The notes under the pieces were generated by a model, which was given only the letters and a program-made list of their open reading frames with translations, was not told where the DNA came from and searched no databases. From Gemmatimonadales bacterium (GTDB lineage Bacteria > Gemmatimonadota > Gemmatimonadetes > Gemmatimonadales > GWC2-71-9), in the NCBI GenBank assembly GCA_036279355.1, contig DASUJH010000019.1, forward strand, positions 1-64,000: a DNA stretch of 64,000 nt, given 5' to 3'. Below are positions 1 through 7,278 of this stretch, piece after piece. The first letter of the stretch is position 1; every line of letters begins with the position of its first letter. The translations under genes and the position numbers were made by a program.

Positions 1-282
1 GGCGCCGCCCGCACCATCGCCCGCAGCCGCGATCTGCGCCCGCGCCCGCGCGAGCTCGGCTTCGTCACGTGCGCAGATGGCCACCCGCGCGCCGGCCCGG
101 GCCAACTGGCGCGCCAATACCAGGCCCAGGCCGCGCGAGCCGCCGGTCACGAGCGCCACCTTGCCGCGGAAACTGAACCACCGTCGCGCCCGCCGCTCCG
201 CGGCGAATGCGGCACCGGCCGCGCCCGCAAGCACCAGCCCTGCGGCAGCGGCGCCGGCGGCGAGCATCCGTCGGCCGTTCAT
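1..282 (-). CDS. SDR-family oxidoreductase, N-terminal part (runs off the left edge)
   Basis: The first 94 residues of a short-chain dehydrogenase/reductase are visible. An N-terminal hydrophobic stretch (residues 6-28) acts as a membrane anchor or signal. A Rossmann fold follows, with the cofactor motif TGGSRGLG at about residues 46-53. That motif is the classical SDR glycine signature, so an NAD(P)-dependent oxidation/reduction is expected; the substrate cannot be told because the Tyr-Lys active site lies outside the window. The ATG is preceded by a GGGAGAG ribosome-binding site. It is divergent from the pilB-his operon and shares a 166-bp intergenic region that holds a CRP/FNR-like palindrome. 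Membrane-anchored SDRs are less common than soluble ones. Confidence 0.85.
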   Translation of the reverse strand, partial: MNGRRMLAAGAAAAGLVLAGAAGAAFAAERRARRWFSFRGKVALVTGGSRGLGLVLARQLARAGARVAICARDEAELARARAQIAAAGDGAGGA

Positions 283-340
283 CGTATCTCTCCCGGTCTG
301 AGGTCCATGCGCACGGTCGCGCAACGTTGAACATGCGTCG

Positions 341-354
341 GTGACTTCGGTCAC
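341..354. promoter_or_regulatory. CRP/FNR-type palindrome (GTGA-N6-TCAC)
   Basis: GTGACTTCGGTCAC is a perfect 5-bp palindrome around TTCG and fits the CRP/FNR-superfamily half-site pattern GTGA-N6-TCAC. It sits between the divergent SDR and pilB genes. A near-identical copy, with the same flanking TCG and GC, occurs upstream of the unknown gene ending at 20922. It could also form a 5-bp UUCG hairpin in RNA. No binding protein is encoded in the window. Confidence 0.4.
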
Positions 355-448
355 GCCCTACCCCGCGCGCCGCATGCGGCCTTATCTTTCGCGTCCGGTT
401 CCCCCAAGCCGCTTCGCCTGTTTCCCCACTGCCGCATCGAGCCGCGCC

Positions 449-2707
449 ATGCAGTTCACCGATGAATGGTTGGTGCCGATCGTCGAACCGTTGCTGGCGG
501 CGGACGCGGTGCACGCGCTCCGCCAGGCCGACGGCACCGCACCGGTCTCCCTCTGGGAGCTGCTGCTCACGCGCCGGCTCGTAAGCGACGCAAAGATCCT
601 CGCCGCCGTCGCGGCCCGGTTCCGGTTTCCCGTGGCCGACGTGACCAAGCTCGACCCGGCGCTCAAGACCGCCGTGCCGGAGCAACTGGTCCGCAAGTTC
701 CACGTGCTGCCGGTCCGGATCACCGACGCCGTGCTCGAGGTGGCCACCGCCAACCCCTTCGACCTCGACGCCGAGAAGACGCTGGCGTTCGCCACCGGGC
801 GCGAGGTGCGGCTGCTGCTCGGCTCGCCGCTCACCATCCGCGAGAAGCTCGACGAGCTGTACCGGGCGGAGGACGTGGTGAACAAGCTGCTCGAGGGCAT
901 CGGCACCACTTTCGACGTCGCGGAACTCAAGGACGACGACGAGGCGGCGGCCACCGCCGAGGAGGCGAGCCAGCGGCCCATCATCCGCCTGGTGGACATG
1001 ATGCTCGCCGACGGTGCCACCAGCCGCGCGAGCGACATCCACGTCGAGCCGATCGAGGGCGGCGTCGCCGTGCGCTACCGCATCGACGGCGTGCTGCGCC
1101 AGGTCATGAAGCTCCCGCGCTCGGCCGGGCTGCCACTCATCTCGCGCATCAAGATCATGTCCGGCCTCGACATCGCCGACCGGCTGCGGCCCCAGGACGG
1201 CCGCGCCCGAATTTCGGTGAACGGCGAAGCGCTCGATCTCCGCATCTCGACCCTCCCGGCCACGCTGGGCGAGAAGGTCGTGATCCGCATCCTGAGCAGC
1301 CGCACCACCGTGCTCGCGCTGGATGGCCTCGGCCTCCACCCGGACGAGGCGGAGCAAATCGCGCGGCTCCTGCGCCACAAGGAGGGCATCGTCCTGGTCA
1401 CCGGACCCACCGGCTCCGGCAAGACGACGACGCTCTATTCGGCGCTCCGGCTGGTGCAGCACGAGGGCGTGAACATCGTGACGGTGGAGGACCCGGTCGA
1501 ATATCGGCTGGGGCAGAACATCGTCCAGGTGCAGGTGCAGGAGAAGACCGGGCTCACGTTCGCCTCCGCGCTCCGGTCGATCTTGCGGCAGGACCCCGAC
1601 GTGCTGCTGGTGGGCGAGATCCGCGACCGCGAAACCGCGCAGATCGCGCTGCAGGCGTCGCTGACAGGCCACCTGGTGCTCTCGACGCTGCACACGAATG
1701 ACGCGGCCAGCTCGGTCACCCGCCTGCTCGACATGGGGCTCGAGGCGTACAAGATCGCCTCCGCGCTACGCGGCGTCGTGGCGCAGCGGCTGCTCCGCCG
1801 ACTCTGCACCTCGTGTCGGGCGCCGAGCACCGAGCTGCCGCCGGACCGGGTGGCGCGTCTCCTGCCGCCCGGTACCACGCTCTTTCGCGCGGTGGGATGT
1901 CCCGAGTGCACTATGACCGGATACAAGGGCCGCTTCGGCGTAGTCGAGGTGCTCACGATGACGCCCGAGCTCGAGCGGGAGATCGGCGCCGGCGCCGGCG
2001 CGGACCGCGTCGCGGAGTTGGCCGGGAAGGGGGGGATGCGGAGCCTCTGGGAGAGCGCGCTGCGCCACGTGATATCCGGCGAGACGAGCGTGGACGAGTT
2101 GCTCCGGGTCACGGACGTGCCGGAGCCCGACGCTCGCGCGGCCCAAGCTCCCGTGCCGGCAGCACCCCCACGCCCGCGGCGCAACGCGCCGGCTTCGCCC
2201 GGCAACGGACCGGCCGCCCCGGTTTCCGCGGCCCCTCCGGCGCCGGCTCCCCCGCTCTCCGGCGTCTCTATGGAGATGGAGCTGCTCGACGAGCCGGTCG
2301 AGCCGGCGGAGCAGGCTGACGGGCGTCGGCGCGGCATCTCGGTGTTGCTGGTGGACGACGAGGACCAGTTGCGCCGCGTAATGCGCGATCTGCTCGAGCG
2401 CGAGGGCTACACGGTGTACGAGGCGGCGGACGGCGTGCGCGCGCTCGACGAAGTGGATCGCCGCGCCCCGGACATCATCGTGCTCGACCTCAACCTCCCG
2501 GGGCTCGACGGCTATGACGTCCTCGCGCGCTTGCGCTCGCGTCCCGCCACCCGCGAGATCCCGGTCGTGGTGCTCACCGCCAAGGGAGACGAGGATAATG
2601 AGGTCCGCGTCTTCGACCTGGGCGCCGATGATTTCCTGAGCAAGCCGTTCCGCGCGCGCTCCCTCGCGTCCCGGCTGGAGGCCGTCCTCGGCCGCCGCGG
2701 CCGATGA
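449..2707 (+). CDS. pilB: Type IV pilus / type II secretion ATPase fused to a C-terminal response-regulator receiver domain
   Basis: This 752-residue protein is a GspE/PilB-family hexameric ATPase, which powers pilus or pseudopilus assembly at the inner membrane. Residues about 40-140 match the MshEN (GspE N-terminal) domain. The P-loop GPTGSGKT lies at 319-326, the Walker B/Asp-box region at about 385-395, and the His box after it (STLHTNDA). A tetracysteine zinc site (CTSC near 452, CPEC near 484) is typical of the family. After a Pro/Ala-rich linker (about 555-630) comes a complete CheY-like receiver domain, with acidic pair DD, phospho-acceptor Asp near 683 (LDLNLPG), a Thr, and Lys in SKPF. 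I chose the ATG at 449 because the MshEN homology begins there; GTG 341 lies inside a palindrome. It overlaps hisC by 4 bp. The receiver fusion suggests phosphorylation control of the motor. Confidence 0.9.
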   Translation: MQFTDEWLVPIVEPLLAADAVHALRQADGTAPVSLWELLLTRRLVSDAKILAAVAARFRFPVADVTKLDPALKTAVPEQLVRKFHVLPVRITDAVLEVATANPFDLDAEKTLAFATGREVRLLLGSPLTIREKLDELYRAEDVVNKLLEGIGTTFDVAELKDDDEAAATAEEASQRPIIRLVDMMLADGATSRASDIHVEPIEGGVAVRYRIDGVLRQVMKLPRSAGLPLISRIKIMSGLDIADRLRPQDGRARISVNGEALDLRISTLPATLGEKVVIRILSSRTTVLALDGLGLHPDEAEQIARLLRHKEGIVLVTGPTGSGKTTTLYSALRLVQHEGVNIVTVEDPVEYRLGQNIVQVQVQEKTGLTFASALRSILRQDPDVLLVGEIRDRETAQIALQASLTGHLVLSTLHTNDAASSVTRLLDMGLEAYKIASALRGVVAQRLLRRLCTSCRAPSTELPPDRVARLLPPGTTLFRAVGCPECTMTGYKGRFGVVEVLTMTPELEREIGAGAGADRVAELAGKGGMRSLWESALRHVISGETSVDELLRVTDVPEPDARAAQAPVPAAPPRPRRNAPASPGNGPAAPVSAAPPAPAPPLSGVSMEMELLDEPVEPAEQADGRRRGISVLLVDDEDQLRRVMRDLLEREGYTVYEAADGVRALDEVDRRAPDIIVLDLNLPGLDGYDVLARLRSRPATREIPVVVLTAKGDEDNEVRVFDLGADDFLSKPFRARSLASRLEAVLGRRGR

Positions 2708-3807
2708 AAGCCCCGCTCACCGACGCCGGCGCCGGTCTCGCGCAGATCAAGGCCGCCGTGCGCGGCCAGGCGGCCTACACGCTCACCGCGCCCGGCTCCC
2801 GCCGCAAGCTCAACCAGAACGAAAACCCGTACGACCTGCCGGCCGCGCTCAAGCGCGAGATCCTCGACCGCGCGGCCGCGCTGCCCTGGAACCGCTACCC
2901 GGAGTTCGCGCCGACGAGCCTCCTCGCCGCACTCGCCGCGCGCTACGACTGGCCGGCTGACGGCATTCTCACCGGCAACGGCTCGAACGAGCTGATCCAG
3001 GCGACGCTCGCGACGGCGCTCGACGCCGGCGACCGCGTCGTGGCTCCGACGCCCACATTCTCCCTCTACCGGCTGCTCACCAACGTGCTCGGCGGGCGCT
3101 ACGTGCCCGTCGCGTTCGGCCCGGAGTTTCGCTACGGAATCGAGTCGCTGATCGCCGTGGCAGTGCGCGAGCAGGCGCGCGTCATCGTGCTCAACTCGCC
3201 CAACAACCCCACCGGCTCCGCGCTCCCCGACGACGGCGTGGAGCGCATCCTCGATGCCACCGACGCGCTCGTCGTCTGCGACGAGGCGTATCAGGATTTC
3301 GGCGGCCCCACGGCGCTCGGACTGCTTGCATCGTCGCCGCGCGTCGTCGTGCTGCGCACGTTCTCGAAGGCGTATGGTGCGGCCGGGCTCCGGTTCGGCG
3401 TGGCGCTCGCGCACCCGGCCGTCGCGCGCGAGATCGCCAAGGCCAAGCTCCCCTACAACGTGAACACGATCACGCTCGCCGCGGCCGAGGTGCTGCTCCG
3501 GCATCCCGAGGTGCGCGAAGCGCAGATCGGTGAGATCGTCGCCACGCGCGACCGGACGGTTGCGCGGCTCCGCGCCATCGGCGGCCTCACCGTGTATCCC
3601 TCGGCCGCCAACTTCGTTCTCATCCGCTGCCACGCGGTGCCGGCGGCCGAGGTGTTCCGCCGCCTGGTCGAGGAGCACGGGATCCTCGTGCGCGACGTGT
3701 CCGCCGCGGCGGAATTGGCCGAGTGCCTCCGCATCTCGATCGGCACGCCGGACGATATGGACGCCGTGGTCGCGGCGCTCACCGCGGTTTTCGAGGGGGG
3801 CCCGTGA
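2704..3807 (+). CDS. hisC: Histidinol-phosphate aminotransferase
   Basis: This 367-residue class I/II PLP-dependent aminotransferase converts imidazole-acetol phosphate and glutamate to histidinol phosphate in the cytoplasm. Visible marks are the N-terminal LNQNENPYDLP (HisC substrate-binding NENP), NSPNNPTGS, CDEAY, and the PLP lysine in FSKAYGAAG near residue 222. Length is normal. Its ATG overlaps the stop of the pilus ATPase gene (ATGA), and its own stop overlaps the GTG of hisB, so it is translationally coupled on both sides. Confidence 0.97.
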   Translation: MKAPLTDAGAGLAQIKAAVRGQAAYTLTAPGSRRKLNQNENPYDLPAALKREILDRAAALPWNRYPEFAPTSLLAALAARYDWPADGILTGNGSNELIQATLATALDAGDRVVAPTPTFSLYRLLTNVLGGRYVPVAFGPEFRYGIESLIAVAVREQARVIVLNSPNNPTGSALPDDGVERILDATDALVVCDEAYQDFGGPTALGLLASSPRVVVLRTFSKAYGAAGLRFGVALAHPAVAREIAKAKLPYNVNTITLAAAEVLLRHPEVREAQIGEIVATRDRTVARLRAIGGLTVYPSAANFVLIRCHAVPAAEVFRRLVEEHGILVRDVSAAAELAECLRISIGTPDDMDAVVAALTAVFEGGP

Positions 3808-4406
3808 GCGCCGCCGCGCCGCGCGTGGCGGACATCACCCGCACCACCAAGGAAACCGATCTCCGCGTGCGGCTCGACCTCGACGGACGTGGCAAGGTCG
3901 AGGCGCGCACCGGTATCGGCTTCTTCGACCACATGCTCGAGGCGCTCGGCCGGCACGCGCTGCTCGACCTGAGCATCGTCGCCGAAGGCGATCTACACGT
4001 CGATGGGCACCACACCGTCGAGGACACCGGCATCGCGCTGGGCCAGGCCATCGCGCGGGCGCTGGGCTCGCGCGCCGGCATCCGCCGCTACGCCGACGCG
4101 CTGGTGCCGCTCGACGAAGCGCTGGTACGGGCGGTGGTCGACGTCTCCGGCCGGCCGTTTCTCTCGTACAACATCGACATCCCCAAGTGGCAGATGCTGG
4201 GCGACTACGACGTGTTTCTCACGCCGGAGTTCTTCCGCGCCCTCGTGCTCAACGCCGGGCTCACCTGTCACCTCGACCTCATCCGCGGCGACAACCCGCA
4301 CCACATCGTCGAGGCCGCGGTCAAGGCGTTCGCGCGCGCGCTCGACGGCGCCACGCAGCTCGATGCGCGCGTCGAGGGCATCCCGTCGACCAAGGGCGTC
4401 CTGTGA
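3804..4406 (+). CDS. hisB: Imidazoleglycerol-phosphate dehydratase
   Basis: This 200-residue monofunctional HisB removes water from imidazole glycerol phosphate to give imidazole-acetol phosphate. The two manganese-binding histidine motifs are present: FFDHMLEALGRH, and GDLHVDGHHTVEDTG near residues 63-77. The C-terminal half repeats the pattern (DNPHHIVEAAVKAFARAL). The GTG start inside the hisC stop (GTGA) gives the usual HisB N-terminus (RVADITRTTKET). No fused phosphatase domain is present, as in most non-enteric bacteria. Confidence 0.97.
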   Translation: MSAAAPRVADITRTTKETDLRVRLDLDGRGKVEARTGIGFFDHMLEALGRHALLDLSIVAEGDLHVDGHHTVEDTGIALGQAIARALGSRAGIRRYADALVPLDEALVRAVVDVSGRPFLSYNIDIPKWQMLGDYDVFLTPEFFRALVLNAGLTCHLDLIRGDNPHHIVEAAVKAFARALDGATQLDARVEGIPSTKGVL

Positions 4407-5020
4407 TCGCGGTGGTGGACTACGGGGTGAACAACCTGCGCAGCGTCGTGCGGGCGCTTGCCGCTGGCGGCCATCCGGCCGAGCTCACTACCGACCCGGC
4501 CCGGGTGCGTGCCGCGGACCGCGTGGTGATTCCCGGCGTCGGCCACTTCGGCCAGGGCTCGCGCAATCTCCGCGACTCAGGGCTGGGCGACGCGGTGCGC
4601 GAGGTGGCGCGCGCCGGACGCCCTGTGTTCGGCATCTGCCTCGGCATGCAGCTTTGCTTCAGCGAAAGCGAGGAGGCGCCGGCCGCGCGCGGCTTGGGAC
4701 TCCTGCCGGGACGCGTCCGCCGCCTTGCCGTGGATCTGCCGATCCCGCACGTGGGATGGGCCCGGGTGACGCCGACGGATGCCGGGCGAAAGCATGCGCT
4801 CGTGTGCGCCGCGCTGCCCGATGGGGAGTTCTACTACCACGTGCACAGCTACCACCCCGCGGAACTGCCTGACGACGAGGTGCTCGCCACGGCGGACTAC
4901 GACTACGCGTTCCCCACGCTCGTCGGTCGCGACAACGTGCTCGGCGCGCAGTTCCACCCGGAGAAATCGCAGCGCGCCGGCGTCGCCCTCCTCGCCGCGT
5001 TCGCCGGATGGACTCCGTGA
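4403..5020 (+). CDS. hisH: Imidazole glycerol phosphate synthase, glutamine amidotransferase subunit
   Basis: This 205-residue class I glutaminase hydrolyses glutamine and channels ammonia to HisF. The nucleophile elbow GICLGMQ places the catalytic Cys near residue 79. The His-Glu pair is in QFHPEKS near 185-187, and the N-terminus has the expected DYGVNNLRSV. GTG at 4403 overlaps the hisB stop by 4 bp. Its 3' end overlaps the following NUDIX gene by 13 bp. HisH works as a heterodimer with HisF, whose gene here lies one gene further on instead of after hisA. Confidence 0.97.
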   Translation: MIAVVDYGVNNLRSVVRALAAGGHPAELTTDPARVRAADRVVIPGVGHFGQGSRNLRDSGLGDAVREVARAGRPVFGICLGMQLCFSESEEAPAARGLGLLPGRVRRLAVDLPIPHVGWARVTPTDAGRKHALVCAALPDGEFYYHVHSYHPAELPDDEVLATADYDYAFPTLVGRDNVLGAQFHPEKSQRAGVALLAAFAGWTP

Positions 5021-5502
5021 CCACGACCCGCGTGTCGCTGGTCGATGTGTACGTGGTCCGCGCCGCTGCCGCCGGACTCGAGCTGCTGGCACTCCGGCGC
5101 GCGCCCGGCGGGCGCTGCCCGGGCTCCTGGGAGACGGTGCACGGCCACATCGAGGCCGGTGAGACCCCGGCCGACGCGGCGCGGCGCGAGCTCACGGAAG
5201 AGACCGGCTTCGCGCCGCTCCGGCTCTACAACCTGAGCCGGGTGGAGCTGTTCTATCAGCACCGGATCGACGAGGTGGCGCTGGTGCCGGTGTTCGCCGC
5301 GTTCGTCGAGGCGGCCGCCGCCGCGCGGCTCGGGCGCGAGCACGATGCGTCGGCCTGGCTCACGCCCGATGCGGCCCGGCAGCGGTTCACCTGGCCGCGC
5401 GAGCGGCGCGCCGTGGACGATGTCCTCGTCCTGCTCGGCGGTGGCGACGCGGGCGCGGTGGAGGACGTGCTCCGCGTGGGCGGCGGCCGGCGCGGCGCGT
5501 AA
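5008..5502 (+). CDS. NUDIX hydrolase embedded in the histidine operon
   Basis: A 164-residue protein with a complete Nudix box at residues 46-68 (G-x5-E-x7-REL-x-EE-x-GF), the Mg-binding loop that cleaves nucleoside diphosphates linked to another moiety. The fold outside the box resembles the NudB/dihydroneopterin-triphosphate pyrophosphatase group, but substrate cannot be assigned from sequence. It starts 13 bp inside hisH and ends 6 bp before hisF, in the slot where hisA is normally found. Because PR-ATP is a pyrophosphate substrate, a HisE-like role is conceivable, but this is only a hypothesis; a house-cleaning or folate role is equally possible. Confidence 0.92.
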   Translation: MDSVTTTRVSLVDVYVVRAAAAGLELLALRRAPGGRCPGSWETVHGHIEAGETPADAARRELTEETGFAPLRLYNLSRVELFYQHRIDEVALVPVFAAFVEAAAAARLGREHDASAWLTPDAARQRFTWPRERRAVDDVLVLLGGGDAGAVEDVLRVGGGRRGA

Positions 5503-5508
5503 GGTCGC

Positions 5509-6261
5509 ATGCTCGCGCGCCGGATCATCCCCTGCCTCGATGTGGCGGGGGGACGGGTGGTGAAGGGCGTGCACTTCGAGTCGCTGCGTGACGCCGGCGA
5601 TCCCGTCGCCCAAGCCGCGCGGTACGACGCCGAAGGCGCCGACGAGCTGGTCTTCCTCGACATCTCCGCAAGCCACGAAGACCGTCGCACCACGCTCGAC
5701 ATGGTAAGCCGGGTGGCGGATAGCATCTTCATCCCGTTCACCGTGGGCGGCGGCATCCGGTCGGTGGACGACGCCGGCCGTGCACTCCGCGCCGGCGCCG
5801 ACAAGATCGCCGTCAACACCGCCGCGGTGCGTGACCCCTCGCTGGTCGACCGGCTCGCCGCGAGCTTCGGCTCGCAGTGCATCGTGGCCGCGGTCGACGT
5901 GAAGCGGGTCGACGGAAAGCTCACGGTGATGGTGACGGGCGGCCGGGAACCGACGCCGCGCGAGGCCGTCGAGTGGATCGGCGAGCTGGAGCGCCTCGGC
6001 GCCGGCGAAATCCTGCTGACCTCGATGGACCGCGACGGCACGCAGTTGGGCTACGACCTGCCGCTCCTCGAGACTGCGGCCGCCGCGGTGCGGATTCCGG
6101 TGATCGCGTCGGGCGGCGCCGGGTCGCTCGCCCATCTGGCAGACGCACTCGAGGCGGGAGCACATGGCGTGCTCGCCGCCTCGATCTTTCACTTCGCGGG
6201 CTCGACTATTCCCGAAGCGCGCGCCTATCTCAGGTCGCGCGGGTTCGCCGTCCGCCCGTAG
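5509..6261 (+). CDS. hisF: Imidazole glycerol phosphate synthase, cyclase subunit
   Basis: This 250-residue TIM barrel combines PRFAR with ammonia from HisH to give imidazole glycerol phosphate and AICAR. The first catalytic Asp is in IIPCLDV and the second in VAAVDVKRV. Phosphate-binding glycines are in FTVGGGIRS and IASGGAGS. Length matches the family (about 250-258). An AAGG Shine-Dalgarno lies 5 nt before the ATG. It is the last gene of the operon; the next gene is convergent with only 22 bp between. Confidence 0.97.
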   Translation: MLARRIIPCLDVAGGRVVKGVHFESLRDAGDPVAQAARYDAEGADELVFLDISASHEDRRTTLDMVSRVADSIFIPFTVGGGIRSVDDAGRALRAGADKIAVNTAAVRDPSLVDRLAASFGSQCIVAAVDVKRVDGKLTVMVTGGREPTPREAVEWIGELERLGAGEILLTSMDRDGTQLGYDLPLLETAAAAVRIPVIASGGAGSLAHLADALEAGAHGVLAASIFHFAGSTIPEARAYLRSRGFAVRP

Positions 6262-6283
6262 GCGGCGCCGGGCCGCGCCGCGC

Positions 6284-7234
6284 TCACTCGAGCGGAATCC
6301 GCTCCTTGTTCTCGGCGAGCCACTCATCGAGGGTCTGCAACGCGGGATTCAGCGCGCGCGACACGCCGGGGTCGCGCGACGCCATGAACTCCGGCTCGAA
6401 CTCGGCGTAGTACTGGAACATGTTGCCGAGATCCTCGGCGCCCGGAAACCCGAACCCCCGGTACGTCGCCGGCGACACCGCGTTGTAGCGCACCTCGCGG
6501 CCGAGCGCCTTCCCGAGCGACGCCGCCATCTGCGTCCCCGTCAGGAACTCGCCCACGATACCGACGGTCTTGCCGATATACCTGCGGCCGGCCTTGAAAA
6601 TGCCGTAGGCGCACCGGCCGATGTCCTCCGAAGCGATGCCCGCGAGGCGCTTGTCGGCCATCGGCATCGTGAGCAGCAGCGTCCCATCCGGCCCGGGCTT
6701 CGGGCCCGAGCCGAAGTAGATGAAGTTCTCCCAATAGAACGACGTGAGCAGAAAGGTCACCGGCACGCCGAGGTCGGTGAAGTAGTGGTTCGACGCGCCC
6801 TTGGCATCAAAGTGCGGCACCTTGTAGTGCTCCATGAGGGTTGGCATCCTGTTGTCACTGAGTGGGACCAGGATCCGGGTGTCCTCGAGCGTCGACCAGA
6901 TGGCGTGCTGAACCCCGGCATCCCTCGCTGCCGTCGCCATCGTCTTCGCCTCGGCGGCTTCGCGCTCGGGCGAAAAGTGATCCCAGAAAAACGTCACGCA
7001 GAACGCGCCGTACGCGCCGTCGAATGCGCGCCGCACGCTGGCGGGATCGTCGACGTCGGCCGCCACCACTTCCGCGCCCAGCTTGGCGAGCGCGCGCGCC
7101 TTCTCAGAATCAGTGTTGCGGGTGATGGCCCGCGCCCGGAACCCGCCGCCCGGGTCCGCCTGAATCGCGCGGACCAGTCCGCCGCCCTGCGCGCCCGTCG
7201 CACCTATCACCGCGATGATCTTCGGCTCGGCCAT
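6284..7234 (-). CDS. NmrA/HSCARG-family NAD(P)-binding protein
   Basis: A 316-residue atypical short-chain dehydrogenase-like protein with the dinucleotide motif GATGAQG at residues 11-17. Residues 95-130 carry the family pattern (AKTMATAARDAGVQHAIWSTLED). Members of the NmrA/HSCARG group often bind NADP(H) as redox sensors and frequently lack the SDR catalytic Tyr-Lys pair; I see no clear YxxxK here. It stands alone, convergent with hisF and 44 bp downstream of the hybrid kinase on the same strand. The role is unknown. Confidence 0.85.
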   Translation of the reverse strand: MAEPKIIAVIGATGAQGGGLVRAIQADPGGGFRARAITRNTDSEKARALAKLGAEVVAADVDDPASVRRAFDGAYGAFCVTFFWDHFSPEREAAEAKTMATAARDAGVQHAIWSTLEDTRILVPLSDNRMPTLMEHYKVPHFDAKGASNHYFTDLGVPVTFLLTSFYWENFIYFGSGPKPGPDGTLLLTMPMADKRLAGIASEDIGRCAYGIFKAGRRYIGKTVGIVGEFLTGTQMAASLGKALGREVRYNAVSPATYRGFGFPGAEDLGNMFQYYAEFEPEFMASRDPGVSRALNPALQTLDEWLAENKERIPLE

Positions 7235-7278
7235 GATCGCCTCGTCAAGTCAATGGAAGCTGGATGTAGGGATCCATC

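Noticed and set aside
65-1693. A 542-residue open frame antisense to the pilus ATPase gene
   Set aside because: It is rich in Arg, His, Glu and Gly in the pattern expected when the GC-rich third codon positions of the real gene are read antisense, and it has no recognisable domain.
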